A stretch of 64,000 nucleotides of DNA from Pseudomonas fluorescens (GCF_002022275.1 NZ_MSDF01000062.1:116280-180279), one strand, 5' to 3'. Positions 25,720 to 35,333 are shown, numbered from the stretch's first letter. Program-made: numbers and translations. The notes: generated by a model from the letters alone, not told the origin.

Positions 25720-26964
25720 TTAATCCACCTTGCTCAGGCGGGTCAGCCACTCGCGGCCCTTGAGCATGCCGTTCCAGTAGAACCACGGCAGCAGCGTGGC
25801 CTTGAGGAACCACATCGAACGTCGCGCTTTGGTCGGGTCAAGGGGAAAGGTTGGCAGCAACTTCCCACCGTAGCCGAACTCGGCCAGCACCACCTTGCCC
25901 TTCTCCACCGTCAGCGGGCAGGAGCCGTAGCCGTCGTATTTGAGCGGCAGCGGCGCCTGTTTGCGCAGGGCCAGCAGGTTTTCGGCGACCACCACGATTT
26001 GCTTGCGCACCGCCGCAGCGGTCTTCGCATTGGTGGTGCCGCACACATCGCCCAGCCCAAAAATGTGCGGGTAACGCAGGTGTTGCAGGCTCTGCGGATT
26101 CACTTCGCACCAGCCAGCGGCGTCGGCCAGCGGGCTTTGGCGGATGAAATCCGGGGCGACTTGCGGCGGGACCACGTGCAGCAGGTCGAACGTTTTTTCT
26201 TCTACTGCGACGTTGCCCTGGGCGTCCTTCACCTCAAACCACGCCTTGCGCGCCGGGCCGTCGACCTTGACCAGGTTGGAATTGAACGCCAGGTGCGCGT
26301 TGTACTTCTCGACGTATTTCATCAACGGCGGCACAAAGGTCGGCACGCCGAACAGTGCGGCGCCAGCCAGGTTGAACTCAACATTGATGTTTTTCAGATC
26401 ACCCTGCTTGAGCCAGTGATCGCAGGACAGGTACATCGCCTTTTGCGGCGCGCCCGCGCATTTGATCGGCATGGCGGGCTGGGTAAAGATCGCCTTGCCG
26501 CCCTTGAGTTGCTGCACCAGTTGCCAGGTGTAGGCCGCGTGCTGATAGCTGTAGTTGGAGGTGACGCCGTGCTGGCCGAGGGTGTCTTGCAGGCCTTCGA
26601 CCTTCTCCCAGGCCAGGCGCAGTCCGGGGCACACGATGAGGTTTTGCCAGCTGACACGCTGGCCGCTGTCGAGCACCAGCGTCTGTTCGTCGGGCAGCAA
26701 CTCGCTGACGGCGGCTTGCACCCAGGTCACGCCATTGGGCAGCACATCGGCCAGCGGGCGGCGGGTCTTTTTCAGGTCGTAGGCACCGCCTCCGACCAGG
26801 GTCCAGGCTGGCTGGTAATAATGAAATTCGTTGGGTTCGATCAGGATGATGTTGAGGTGGGCGTCGCGCTTGAGCAGGCTGGCCAGCAGGCCAATGCCTG
26901 CCGAGCCGCCGCCGATGACTACGATATCGCCACTGATGGTCGGTCCACAGTGTTGCTCATTCAT
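25720..26964 (-). CDS. Sulfide:quinone oxidoreductase, type II
   Basis: 414-residue FAD enzyme that oxidises H2S, passes electrons to quinone and forms a persulfide. FAD-binding motif VVIGGGSAGIGLLASL is near the N-terminus. Two Cys residues match the catalytic pair of type II enzymes: Cys169 in MPIKCAGAPQKAMYLS (nearly the same as the human SQOR segment) and Cys308 in GLGDVCGTTNAKTAAAV. The C-terminus has the amphipathic WFLKATLLPWFYW used for membrane association. It lies downstream of the BigR-like gene and directly upstream of the TauE-like exporter. Confidence 0.92.
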   Translation of the reverse strand: MNEQHCGPTISGDIVVIGGGSAGIGLLASLLKRDAHLNIILIEPNEFHYYQPAWTLVGGGAYDLKKTRRPLADVLPNGVTWVQAAVSELLPDEQTLVLDSGQRVSWQNLIVCPGLRLAWEKVEGLQDTLGQHGVTSNYSYQHAAYTWQLVQQLKGGKAIFTQPAMPIKCAGAPQKAMYLSCDHWLKQGDLKNINVEFNLAGAALFGVPTFVPPLMKYVEKYNAHLAFNSNLVKVDGPARKAWFEVKDAQGNVAVEEKTFDLLHVVPPQVAPDFIRQSPLADAAGWCEVNPQSLQHLRYPHIFGLGDVCGTTNAKTAAAVRKQIVVVAENLLALRKQAPLPLKYDGYGSCPLTVEKGKVVLAEFGYGGKLLPTFPLDPTKARRSMWFLKATLLPWFYWNGMLKGREWLTRLSKVD

Positions 26965-27013
26965 GGTCAGTCGCCTTTCTTATCGTGCACACAAGGGTCG
27001 CTGCCGGATGGCG

Positions 27014-27349
27014 TCACGCCCAGCTTTTAATGACCGCGCCGCAGTACAGCCCGGACAGTGTTTTCATCACTTGAATCACTTCGTGGCTGGCCAGCCCGTA
27101 GAAAATGTATTTGCCTTCCCGACGGGTGGCGACCAACCCTTCGTCACGCAGGATGCCCAACTGTTGAGACAGGGTGGGCTGGCGTACGCCGGTCATGGTT
27201 TCGAGCTCGCCGACGTTGCGCTCGCCCTGGGTCAGCTGGCACAGAATCAACAAACGGTCTTCATTGGCCAGCGCCTTGAGCAAGGAACAGGCCTTGGACG
27301 CCGATGCGCGCAACTGGGCAACTTCGCCTTCACTCAGAGTAGATTCCAT
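27014..27349 (-). CDS. bigR: ArsR-family sulfide/persulfide sensor, BigR-like
   Basis: 111-residue winged-helix repressor. ALANEDRLLILCQLTQGERNVGELE and RQPTLSQQLGILRDEGLV are the ArsR helix-turn-helix. Cys37 and Cys103 lie 66 residues apart, the same spacing as the redox pair of BigR (Cys42/Cys108 from memory). Persulfides would oxidise this pair and release DNA. Cys21 is extra. The ATG at 27349 (MESTLSEGEV) was chosen because the longer frame to 27445 has an unusual N-terminus and covers the divergent promoter region. It is divergent from the persulfide dioxygenase gene and upstream of SQR, so it very likely controls both. Confidence 0.87.
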   Translation of the reverse strand: MESTLSEGEVAQLRASASKACSLLKALANEDRLLILCQLTQGERNVGELETMTGVRQPTLSQQLGILRDEGLVATRREGKYIFYGLASHEVIQVMKTLSGLYCGAVIKSWA

Positions 27350-27443
27350 TTGCCTCGGGTCCTTTATGTCACTTAAGCTCAAAACATTATGTGTAAACGT
27401 AAACTGATTGTAACCACTTTTTTCTTCATCGGGGACAGCCGCC

Positions 27444-28307
27444 ATGCCAGCGTTGATTCAAGCTTTTCTGGACGAGGCATCGTCGACCTACACCTACGTC
27501 ATCTATGAACACGATGGCGGGCCGTGCGCCATTGTCGATTCGGTGCTCAATTACGACCCGGCTTCCGGGCGTACCGATACGGCCGGCGCGGATAACGTCA
27601 TCGCGTTTGTGCACGAGCGCGGTTTGCAGGTGCAGTGGCTGCTGGAAACCCACGCCCACGCGGATCACCTGTCTGCGGCGCCCTATTTGCGCCGTGCGTT
27701 GGGCGGCAAGATTGCGATTGGTCAGTCGATCAGCAAGGTGCAGGGGGTGTTCAAGAAACTGTTTAACCTGGAGCCGGAGTTTTGCGTGGATGGCTCGCAG
27801 TTTGATCACCTGTTTGCGCCGGATGAGGTCTTTCATATTGGCAACTTGAAGGCCCAGGCGCTGCATGTGCCTGGCCACACCCCTGCCGACATGGCCTACC
27901 TGATCGATGGCCGGTTGATTCTGGTGGGTGACACGTTGTTCATGCCTGACGTGGGCACTGCCCGTTGCGATTTCCCCGGCGGCGATGCGCGGCAATTGTA
28001 TGCGTCGATGCGCAAACTGTTGGCGTTCCCGTTGGAAACCGAGCTGTATGTGTGCCACGACTACCCACCCGAAGGCCGCGAGGCCAAATGCCTGACCACC
28101 GTGGCGGAGCAACGGGCGGGGAATATTCATGTGCATGACGGGGTGGATGAGGCGGCGTTCGTCGAGATGCGCACGACGCGGGATGCGGGGCTGGGAATGC
28201 CGACGTTGCTGCTGCCGGCGATTCAGGTGAATGTGCGGGCGGGGCATATGCCACCGGCGGAAGAGAATGGTGTTGTCTACCTCAAGATCCCACTAAACCA
28301 ACTTTGA
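27444..28307 (+). CDS. MBL-fold persulfide dioxygenase-like hydrolase (Blh/ETHE1 type)
   Basis: 287-residue metallo-beta-lactamase-fold enzyme with THAHADHLSAA, PGHTPADMAYLI, GDTLFMPDVGTARCDFPGG and LYVCHDYPPEGREA, the ETHE1/Blh signature for a mononuclear iron site. It would oxidise glutathione persulfide to sulfite, using the persulfide formed by the SQR. The DUF442 rhodanese-like part fused to some Blh proteins is absent. Divergent from bigR with 94 bp between starts; the ribosome site is GGGGACAG. Confidence 0.9.
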   Translation: MPALIQAFLDEASSTYTYVIYEHDGGPCAIVDSVLNYDPASGRTDTAGADNVIAFVHERGLQVQWLLETHAHADHLSAAPYLRRALGGKIAIGQSISKVQGVFKKLFNLEPEFCVDGSQFDHLFAPDEVFHIGNLKAQALHVPGHTPADMAYLIDGRLILVGDTLFMPDVGTARCDFPGGDARQLYASMRKLLAFPLETELYVCHDYPPEGREAKCLTTVAEQRAGNIHVHDGVDEAAFVEMRTTRDAGLGMPTLLLPAIQVNVRAGHMPPAEENGVVYLKIPLNQL

Positions 28308-28338
28308 AATGCCCAGACCAACTCTGAATGCTGGACTC

Positions 28339-28426
28339 TGTGGGAGCTGGCTTGCCTGCGATAGCTGTGCATCAGTAACAAATGTGCCAGCTGACCCACC
28401 GCCATCGCAGGCAAGCCAGCTCCCAC
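28339..28426. repeat. REPIN, canonical
   Basis: Inward arms, loop about 40 nt, between the convergent persulfide dioxygenase and bkdR genes. Confidence 0.9.
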
Positions 28427-28454
28427 ATTTGAATAGGGTTGATTCAGGTGGATA

Positions 28455-28943
28455 TCAGGTGCCGAGGTTGATGCCGTTGGCCGGCAGAGGCAGCGCGGTT
28501 TTGTAGCGCACTTGCTTGAGCGCAAAGCTCGACCGGATGTTGGCCACCCCCGGCACCTTGGTCAAAAAGTCCATCATGAAGCGCTCCAGCGACTGGATCG
28601 TCGGCACCAACACTCGAATCAAATAATCCGGGTCCCCCGCCATCAGGTAGCACTCCATCACTTCCGGCCGATCCGAGATCGCGCCTTCGAACTGCTGCAG
28701 CGCCAGCTCGTTCTGCTTTTCCAGGCTCACGTGGATGAACACGTTGACGTGCAGCCCCAGCAAATCGGCGTCGAGCAGCGTGACCTGGTCGCGAATCAAG
28801 CCCAGTTCTTCCATCGCCTTCACCCGGTTGAAACACGGCGTGGGCGACAGGTTGACCGAGCGGGCGAGGTCGGCGTTGGTGATGCGGGCGTTCTCCTGCA
28901 AGGCGTTGAGAATGCCAATATCGGTACGGTCCAGTTTGCGCAT
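28455..28943 (-). CDS. bkdR: Lrp/AsnC-family activator of the bkd operon
   Basis: 162-residue regulator. The N-terminal helix-turn-helix is DIGILNALQENARITNADLARSVNLSPTPC, followed by the RAM ligand domain with MECYLMAGDPDYLIRVLV. In P. putida BkdR is an Lrp homologue that activates bkdA1A2B-lpdV with branched-chain amino acids. Here it is divergent from bkdA1 across 195 bp, the same layout. It probably binds in that gap. Confidence 0.93.
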   Translation of the reverse strand: MRKLDRTDIGILNALQENARITNADLARSVNLSPTPCFNRVKAMEELGLIRDQVTLLDADLLGLHVNVFIHVSLEKQNELALQQFEGAISDRPEVMECYLMAGDPDYLIRVLVPTIQSLERFMMDFLTKVPGVANIRSSFALKQVRYKTALPLPANGINLGT

Positions 28944-29138
28944 GAGACAAAATCACCTGTTTATTATGTTTATGCAGTTTTTTTATCCGCAAATGATCCG
29001 CAGCGCAATGAAACAGAGATAAATATTCTTCTACGCCCCGCCTATGATTGTTGTAGGACAAGATTTCTCCTATCCGGAGACTGACTGTCAGCTAGCGCGC
29101 CCACTACAAGAAATTCACAAGATAGAGCGTAGAAAGCC

Positions 29139-30374
29139 ATGACCCAGCAGTACGAACCACTGCGCCTGCACGTGCCTGAACCCTCAGGCCGCCCCGGCTG
29201 CAAAACCGACTTTACCTACCTGCGCCTGACTGACGCAGGTTTGGTGCGCAAACCCGCCATCGACGTAGAACCCGCCGACACCGCCGACCTGGCCAAGGGC
29301 CTGATCCGCGTGCTCGACGACAAGGGCCAGGCCCTCGGCCCGTGGGCTGAAGGCGTAACCGTCGAGATCATGCGCAAAGGCATGCGCGCCATGCTCAAGA
29401 CGCGCATCTTCGACAACCGCATGGTGGTCGCCCAGCGTCAGAAGAAAATGTCGTTCTACATGCAAAGCCTCGGCGAAGAAGCCATCGGCAGCGCCCAGGC
29501 CCTGGCCTTGAACATCGACGACATGTGCTTCCCCACCTACCGCCAGCAAAGCATCCTGATGGCCCGCGACGTGCCATTGGTGGACCTGATCTGCCAACTA
29601 CTGTCCAACGAGCGCGACCCGCTCAAGGGCCGCCAGTTGCCGATCATGTATTCGGTCAAGGACGCCGGCTTCTTCACCATTTCCGGCAACCTTGCCACCC
29701 AATTCGTACAAGGCGTGGGCTGGGGCATGGCCTCGGCAATCAAGGGCGACACCAAGATTGCCTCGGCCTGGATCGGCGACGGCGCCACCGCCGAATCCGA
29801 CTTCCACACCGCCCTCACCTTCGCCCACGTCTACCGCGCGCCAGTGATCCTCAACGTGGTGAATAACCAGTGGGCGATTTCGACGTTCCAGGCCATCGCC
29901 GGTGGTGAAGCCACCACCTTCGCCGGACGCGGTGTAGGTTGCGGCATTGCCTCCCTGCGCGTGGACGGCAATGACTTTATCGCCGTGTACGCCGCTTCCG
30001 CCTGGGCTGCCGAGCGTGCGCGCCGCAACCTGGGGCCGACCCTGATTGAGTGGGTGACCTACCGCGCCGGCCCGCACTCCACCTCGGATGATCCTTCCAA
30101 GTACCGCCCTGCCGATGACTGGAGCCACTTCCCCCTCGGCGACCCGATTGCCCGCCTCAAACAGCACCTGATCCAGATTGGCCAGTGGTCCGAAGAGGAA
30201 CACGCGGCGGTCAGTGCCGAACTTGAAGCCGAAGTGATCGCCGCGCAAAAAGAAGCCGAGAAGTACGGCACCCTCGCCGGCGGCCAGATTCCAAGCGCCG
30301 CCACCATGTTCGAAGACGTCTATAAAGAGATGCCGGAGCACTTGAAGCGCCAGCGTCAGGAGTTGGGGATCTGA
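29139..30374 (+). CDS. bkdA1: Branched-chain 2-oxoacid dehydrogenase E1 alpha
   Basis: 411-residue alpha subunit of the thiamine-diphosphate E1 component. It decarboxylates 2-oxoacids from valine, leucine and isoleucine. The ThDP-binding motif runs from GDGATAESDFHTAL to NVVNNQWAIST. The phosphorylation-loop-like YRAGPHSTSDDPSKYR is present. The sequence strongly resembles P. putida BkdA1 as remembered. First gene of the operon; bkdA2 begins 2 bp after its stop. Confidence 0.96.
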   Translation: MTQQYEPLRLHVPEPSGRPGCKTDFTYLRLTDAGLVRKPAIDVEPADTADLAKGLIRVLDDKGQALGPWAEGVTVEIMRKGMRAMLKTRIFDNRMVVAQRQKKMSFYMQSLGEEAIGSAQALALNIDDMCFPTYRQQSILMARDVPLVDLICQLLSNERDPLKGRQLPIMYSVKDAGFFTISGNLATQFVQGVGWGMASAIKGDTKIASAWIGDGATAESDFHTALTFAHVYRAPVILNVVNNQWAISTFQAIAGGEATTFAGRGVGCGIASLRVDGNDFIAVYAASAWAAERARRNLGPTLIEWVTYRAGPHSTSDDPSKYRPADDWSHFPLGDPIARLKQHLIQIGQWSEEEHAAVSAELEAEVIAAQKEAEKYGTLAGGQIPSAATMFEDVYKEMPEHLKRQRQELGI

Positions 30375-30375
30375 C

Positions 30376-31434
30376 ATGAACGATCACAACAACAGCATTG
30401 AAGTGGAAACCGCCATGACCACCACCACCATGACCATGATTCAGGCCCTGCGCTCGGCCATGGACGTGATGCTCGAACGTGATGACAACGTGGTGGTGTT
30501 CGGCCAGGACGTGGGTTACTTCGGCGGCGTGTTCCGTTGCACCGAAGGCTTGCAGACCAAATACGGCAGCTCGCGGGTCTTCGACGCGCCGATCTCCGAA
30601 AGCGGCATCGTCGGTGTTGCGGTGGGCATGGGGGCCTATGGCCTGCGCCCGGTAGCCGAGATTCAGTTTGCCGACTACGTGTACCCTGCCACCGACCAGA
30701 TCATCTCCGAAGCGGCGCGCCTGCGTTACCGTTCGGCCGGCCAGTTCACGGCGCCCTTGACCATGCGCATGCCCTGCGGCGGCGGCATCTACGGCGGCCA
30801 GACTCACAGCCAAAGTATTGAAGCGGTGTTCACCCAGGTCTGCGGCCTGCGCACCGTCATGCCGTCCAACCCGTACGACGCCAAGGGCCTGTTGATCGCC
30901 TCCATCGAAAACGATGACCCGGTGATCTTCCTGGAGCCAAAACGCCTGTACAACGGCCCGTTCGACGGCCATCACGACCGTCCTGTTACGTCGTGGGCGA
31001 AACATCCGCAAGCGCAAGTGCCGGACGGCTATTACACCGTGCCGCTGGACGTGGCCGCCATCGTGCGCCCGGGCTCGGCCGTGACTGTGCTGACTTACGG
31101 CACCACCGTGTATGTGTCGCAAGTCGCCGCTGAAGAAACCGGCATCGACGCCGAGGTCATCGACCTGCGCAGCCTGTGGCCGCTGGACCTGGAAACTATC
31201 GTCAAATCCGTGAAAAAGACCGGCCGTTGCGTGGTGGTGCATGAAGCCACCCGCACCTGCGGCTTTGGCGCCGAGCTGGTGGCGCTGGTGCAAGAGCATT
31301 GCTTCCATCACCTGGAAGCGCCGATCGAACGCGTCACCGGTTGGGACACCCCCTACCCGCACGCGCAGGAGTGGGCGTATTTCCCAGGGCCGACCCGAGT
31401 GGGCGCGGCGTTGAAACGGGTCATGGAGGTCTGA
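30376..31434 (+). CDS. bkdA2: Branched-chain 2-oxoacid dehydrogenase E1 beta
   Basis: 352-residue beta subunit of E1. It contains VVFGQDVGYFGGVFRCTEGL, the transketolase-like GVAVGMGAYGLRPVAEIQFADY, and a C-terminal VVVHEATRTCGFGAE. The N-terminus MNDHNNSIEVETAM matches the P. putida protein as remembered, so the start at 30376 is kept over the Met at codon 15. Forms an alpha2beta2 tetramer with BkdA1. Confidence 0.96.
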   Translation: MNDHNNSIEVETAMTTTTMTMIQALRSAMDVMLERDDNVVVFGQDVGYFGGVFRCTEGLQTKYGSSRVFDAPISESGIVGVAVGMGAYGLRPVAEIQFADYVYPATDQIISEAARLRYRSAGQFTAPLTMRMPCGGGIYGGQTHSQSIEAVFTQVCGLRTVMPSNPYDAKGLLIASIENDDPVIFLEPKRLYNGPFDGHHDRPVTSWAKHPQAQVPDGYYTVPLDVAAIVRPGSAVTVLTYGTTVYVSQVAAEETGIDAEVIDLRSLWPLDLETIVKSVKKTGRCVVVHEATRTCGFGAELVALVQEHCFHHLEAPIERVTGWDTPYPHAQEWAYFPGPTRVGAALKRVMEV

Positions 31435-32694
31435 ATGGGCACGCACGTTATCAAGATGCCGGACATTGGCGAAGGCATCGCAGAAGTTGAACTGTCGGTA
31501 TGGCATGTAAAAGTCGGCGACCTGGTGGTTGAAGACCAGGTGCTCGCGGATGTGATGACCGACAAGGCGATGGTGGACATTCCCTCGCCGGTGCACGGCA
31601 AAGTGATTTCCCTCGGCGGCGAGCCGGGTGAAGTGATGGCCGTGGGCAGCATTTTGATCAGTATTGAAGTGGAAGGCGCGGGCAACGCCAAGGATGCGCC
31701 GGCGGTGGCTGAACCTGTGAAGGCAGCGCCGGCTCCCGTGGTTGAGGCCAAACCCGCTCCGGTGGTTGCGGCTCAACCCGTGGCCAAACCTGCTGCTGCT
31801 CCAGTGGCCCGTGAAGCCGACGAACGTCCACTGGCCTCGCCTGCCGTGCGTAAACACGCATTGGATGCCGGCATTCAACTGCGTCTGGTCCAGGGCTCTG
31901 GCCCGGCGGGCCGGATTTTGCACGAAGATTTGGAGGCTTTCTTGCTCCAGGGTCCGGCGAAAAATTCTGCGACTGCCAACCCCTACGCCGAACGCAACAC
32001 CGAGGAACAAATCCCGGTGATCGGCATGCGCCGCAAGATCGCCCAGCGCATGCAGGACGCCACCCGCCGTGCCGCGCATTTCAGCTACGTGGAAGAAATC
32101 GACGTCACCGCCCTCGACGAACTGCGCGTGCACCTCAACGAGAAGCACGGCGCCACGCGCGGCAAGCTGACCCTGCTGCCATTTATCGTGCGCGCCATGG
32201 TTGTGGCGCTGCGTGATTTCCCGCAGATCAACGCGCGTTACGACGACGAAGCCCAAGTCATCACCCGCCTTGGCGCCGTGCATGTGGGCGTCGCCACCCA
32301 GAGCGATATTGGCCTGATGGTGCCGGTGGTACGTCACGCCGAAGCCCGCAGCCTGTGGGGCAATGCCGAGGAAATCGCACGTTTGGCTACGGCCGCGCGC
32401 AATGGCAAGGCCAGCCGTGACGAGCTGTCGGGCTCGACAATTACCCTGACCAGCCTCGGCGCCTTGGGCGGGATCGTCAGCACCCCGGTGCTGAACTTGC
32501 CGGAAGTGGCGATCGTCGGCGTCAATCGCATCGTTGAGCGGCCGATGGTGATCAAGGGGCAGATCGTGATTCGCAAGATGATGAACCTTTCCAGCTCCTT
32601 CGATCACCGTGTGGTCGATGGCATGGACGCGGCGCAATTCATCCAGGCCATTCGCGGCCTGCTCGAACAACCCGCCAGCCTGTTCCTGGAGTAA
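31435..32694 (+). CDS. bkdB: Branched-chain 2-oxoacid dehydrogenase E2 (lipoamide acyltransferase)
   Basis: 419-residue core subunit that carries and transfers the acyl group to CoA. Domains in order: lipoyl domain (1-80, lipoylated Lys in DVMTDKAMVDIPSP), an Ala/Pro/Val-rich linker, the E3/E1-binding domain (ASPAVRKHALDAGIQLR) and the catalytic acyltransferase domain with SSSFDHRVVDGMDAAQFI (HxxxDG). One lipoyl domain, as in P. putida. It begins directly after the bkdA2 stop. Confidence 0.96.
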   Translation: MGTHVIKMPDIGEGIAEVELSVWHVKVGDLVVEDQVLADVMTDKAMVDIPSPVHGKVISLGGEPGEVMAVGSILISIEVEGAGNAKDAPAVAEPVKAAPAPVVEAKPAPVVAAQPVAKPAAAPVAREADERPLASPAVRKHALDAGIQLRLVQGSGPAGRILHEDLEAFLLQGPAKNSATANPYAERNTEEQIPVIGMRRKIAQRMQDATRRAAHFSYVEEIDVTALDELRVHLNEKHGATRGKLTLLPFIVRAMVVALRDFPQINARYDDEAQVITRLGAVHVGVATQSDIGLMVPVVRHAEARSLWGNAEEIARLATAARNGKASRDELSGSTITLTSLGALGGIVSTPVLNLPEVAIVGVNRIVERPMVIKGQIVIRKMMNLSSSFDHRVVDGMDAAQFIQAIRGLLEQPASLFLE

Positions 32695-32697
32695 GCC

Positions 32698-34074
32698 ATG
32701 CAAACCTTGACTACCAAACTGCTGATTATCGGCGGCGGCCCTGGCGGGTATGTGGCAGCGATTCGTGCCGGCCAGCTGGGCATTCCGACCATTCTGGTGG
32801 AAGGCCAGGCGCTCGGCGGCACCTGCCTGAATATCGGCTGCATTTCCTCAAAAGCCTTGATCCACGTGGCCGAACAGTTCCAGCAAACCATCCACCATAG
32901 CCAGGGCTCCCAACTGGGCATCGAGGTGGATGTACCGACGCTGGATATCCGCAAAAGCGTGGAATGGAAAGACGGCATCGTTGATCGCCTGACCACCGGC
33001 GTCGCGGCACTGCTGAAAAAACACAAAGTCCAGGTGATCCACGGCTGGGCCAAGGTCGTGGACGGCAAGACTGTTGACGTTGGCGACCAGCGCATTCAGT
33101 GCGAACACCTGTTGCTCGCCACCGGTTCGAAAAGCGTGAACCTGCCAATGCTGCCGATTGGCGGGGCGATCATCTCCTCCACCGAGGCCTTGGCGCCGAA
33201 AAGCGTGCCCAAGCGCCTGATTGTGGTGGGCGGCGGCTACATCGGTCTGGAGCTGGGCATCGCCTACCGCAAGCTCGGCGCCGAGGTCAGTGTGGTCGAA
33301 GCGCAGGAGCGCATCCTGCCCGCCTACGACGCCGAGCTGACCCAGCCGGTCAACGAATCCCTCAAGCACTTGGGCGTGAAGCTGTACCTCAAGCACAGCG
33401 TGACCGGCTTCGAGAACAACTGCCTGCAGGTGCGTGACCCGAATGGCGACACCCTGTCCCTGGAAACCGACCAGGTACTGGTGGCCGTGGGCCGCAAACC
33501 CAACACCCAGGGCTGGAACCTCGAAGCGCTGAACCTGGACATGAACGGCTCGGCGATCAAGGTCGACAGCCGCTGCCAGACCAGCATGCGCAACGTGTAC
33601 GCGATTGGTGACCTGAGCGGCGAGCCGATGCTGGCGCACCGCGCCATGGCCCAAGGCGAAATGGTTGCCGAATTGATCAGCGGTGAGTCCCGTGAGTTCA
33701 ACCCGGCAGCCATCCCGGCGGTGTGCTTCACCGACCCGGAACTGGTGGTAGTCGGCAAGACGCCGGACGACGCCAAGGCGGCAGGCCTGGATTGCATCGT
33801 CTCGAGTTTTCCATTTGCAGCGAATGGCCGGGCGATGACGCTGGAATCGAAAACCGGCTTCGTGCGTGTCGTCGCGCGGCGTGACAACCACCTGATCGTC
33901 GGCTGGCAAGCCGTGGGCGCAGGCGTCTCGGAACTCTCCACTGCGTTCGGCCTGAGCCTGGAAATGGGCGCACGCCTGGAAGACGTGGCGGGCACCATCC
34001 ATGCCCACCCGACGCTCGGCGAAGCCGTGCAAGAGGCCGCCCTCAGGGCTTTGGGCCACGCGTTACATATGTAA
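32698..34074 (+). CDS. lpdV: Dihydrolipoamide dehydrogenase E3 of the bkd complex
   Basis: 458-residue FAD disulfide oxidoreductase that reoxidises the E2 lipoyl group with NAD+. It has the FAD motif IIGGGPGGYVAAIRAGQLG, redox disulfide GGTCLNIGCISSK, NAD-binding VVGGGYIGLELG and the catalytic HAHPTLGEAVQE at the C-terminus. It is the last gene of the bkd operon and specific to this complex (LPD-val). A degenerate REP pair follows. Confidence 0.95.
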   Translation: MQTLTTKLLIIGGGPGGYVAAIRAGQLGIPTILVEGQALGGTCLNIGCISSKALIHVAEQFQQTIHHSQGSQLGIEVDVPTLDIRKSVEWKDGIVDRLTTGVAALLKKHKVQVIHGWAKVVDGKTVDVGDQRIQCEHLLLATGSKSVNLPMLPIGGAIISSTEALAPKSVPKRLIVVGGGYIGLELGIAYRKLGAEVSVVEAQERILPAYDAELTQPVNESLKHLGVKLYLKHSVTGFENNCLQVRDPNGDTLSLETDQVLVAVGRKPNTQGWNLEALNLDMNGSAIKVDSRCQTSMRNVYAIGDLSGEPMLAHRAMAQGEMVAELISGESREFNPAAIPAVCFTDPELVVVGKTPDDAKAAGLDCIVSSFPFAANGRAMTLESKTGFVRVVARRDNHLIVGWQAVGAGVSELSTAFGLSLEMGARLEDVAGTIHAHPTLGEAVQEAALRALGHALHM

Positions 34075-34089
34075 GACCGTGGCGCGGCC

Positions 34090-34169
34090 ATCGCAGCGAT
34101 GCGGCGACCCGACAAGCCAGCTCCCACAGGGAAATGCATTGCAAATGTGGGAGCTGGCTTGCCTGCGAT
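34090..34169. repeat. REP pair, outward-facing, left arm interrupted
   Basis: The left arm ATCGCA...CAAGCCAGCTCCCACA carries about 17 extra bases between its two parts; the right arm TGTGGGAGC...GCGAT is intact. Lies between lpdV and ilvE. Confidence 0.75.
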
Positions 34170-34313
34170 AGCGGTGGATCAGCCAATACAGATGCTGAAC
34201 GGCCGCCCCACCCGCTCCCGCACCGGCCAAGAATGAAGTATTGTTGCGCTCATCCAGTAAAAAACCGACAAGCCTGCCTTCGACCAGGCGGTTGACCAGA
34301 GATAGAGGGTGTC

Positions 34314-35333
34314 ATGGGTAACGAAAGCATCAATTGGGACAAGCTGGGTTTTGACTACATCAAGACCGACAAGCGGTTTCTCCAGGTCTGGAAAAACGGC
34401 GAGTGGCAAGAAGGCACCCTGACCGAAGAAAACGTGCTGCACATCAGCGAGGGCTCTACCGCCCTGCACTATGGCCAGCAGTGCTTTGAAGGTCTGAAGG
34501 CCTACCGCTGCAAGGACGGTTCGATCAACCTGTTCCGCCCGGACCAGAATGCCGCCCGCATGCAGCGCAGCTGCGCACGCCTGCTGATGCCGCATGTACC
34601 GACCGACGTGTTCATCGACGCCTGCAAACAAGTGGTTGCGGCCAACGAGCGGTTCATCCCGCCGTACGGCAGTGGCGGCTCGCTGTACCTGCGCCCGTTC
34701 GTGATCGGCACCGGAGACAACATCGGCGTGCGCCCCGCACCGGAGTTCATCTTCTCGGTGTTCTGCATCCCGGTCGGCGCCTACTTCAAGGGCGGCCTGG
34801 TGCCCCACAACTTCCAGATCTCCCGCTTCGACCGCGCCGCGCCAGAAGGCACCGGTGCCGCCAAGGTCGGGGGCAACTACGCCGCCAGCCTGATGCCAGG
34901 TTCGGAAGCGAAAAAAGCCGGTTTCGCCGACGCGATCTACCTGGACCCGATGACCCATTCGAAAATCGAAGAAGTCGGCTCGGCCAACTTCTTCGGGATC
35001 ACCCACGACAACCAGTTCATCACGCCGAAGTCGCCTTCGGTGCTGCCAGGCATCACCCGCCTGTCCCTGATCGAACTGGCGCAGACCCGCCTGGGCCTGA
35101 CAGTGGTCGAGGGCGAAGTGTTCATCGACAAGCTGGACCAGTTCAAGGAAGCCGGCGCCTGCGGTACCGCTGCGGTGATCTCGCCAATCGGCGGCATCCA
35201 GTACAACGGCAAGCTGCACGTGTTCCACAGCGAAACCGAAGTCGGCCCGATCACCCAGCGGCTCTACAAAGAGCTGACCGGCGTGCAGACCGGTGAAGTT
35301 GAAGCGCCAGAAGGCTGGATCGTGAAGGTCTAA
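34314..35333 (+). CDS. ilvE: Branched-chain amino acid aminotransferase
   Basis: 339-residue class IV PLP enzyme interconverting Leu/Ile/Val and their 2-oxoacids. It has the PLP-Lys region GTGAAKVGGNYAASL and the class IV signature around YLDPMTHSKIEEVGSANFF. Length fits the roughly 340-residue (eukaryote-like) BCAT group. Beside the bkd operon it supplies the 2-oxoacid substrates during branched-chain amino acid catabolism, and it can also act in synthesis. It has its own region upstream, after a REP pair, so it is likely transcribed separately. Confidence 0.95.
   Translation: MGNESINWDKLGFDYIKTDKRFLQVWKNGEWQEGTLTEENVLHISEGSTALHYGQQCFEGLKAYRCKDGSINLFRPDQNAARMQRSCARLLMPHVPTDVFIDACKQVVAANERFIPPYGSGGSLYLRPFVIGTGDNIGVRPAPEFIFSVFCIPVGAYFKGGLVPHNFQISRFDRAAPEGTGAAKVGGNYAASLMPGSEAKKAGFADAIYLDPMTHSKIEEVGSANFFGITHDNQFITPKSPSVLPGITRLSLIELAQTRLGLTVVEGEVFIDKLDQFKEAGACGTAAVISPIGGIQYNGKLHVFHSETEVGPITQRLYKELTGVQTGEVEAPEGWIVKV

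Noticed and set aside
30211..32703. 830-codon open frame on the minus strand across bkdA2 and bkdB
   Set aside because: Antisense shadow of well-supported bkd genes; composition biased to His, Arg and Gly with no domain.
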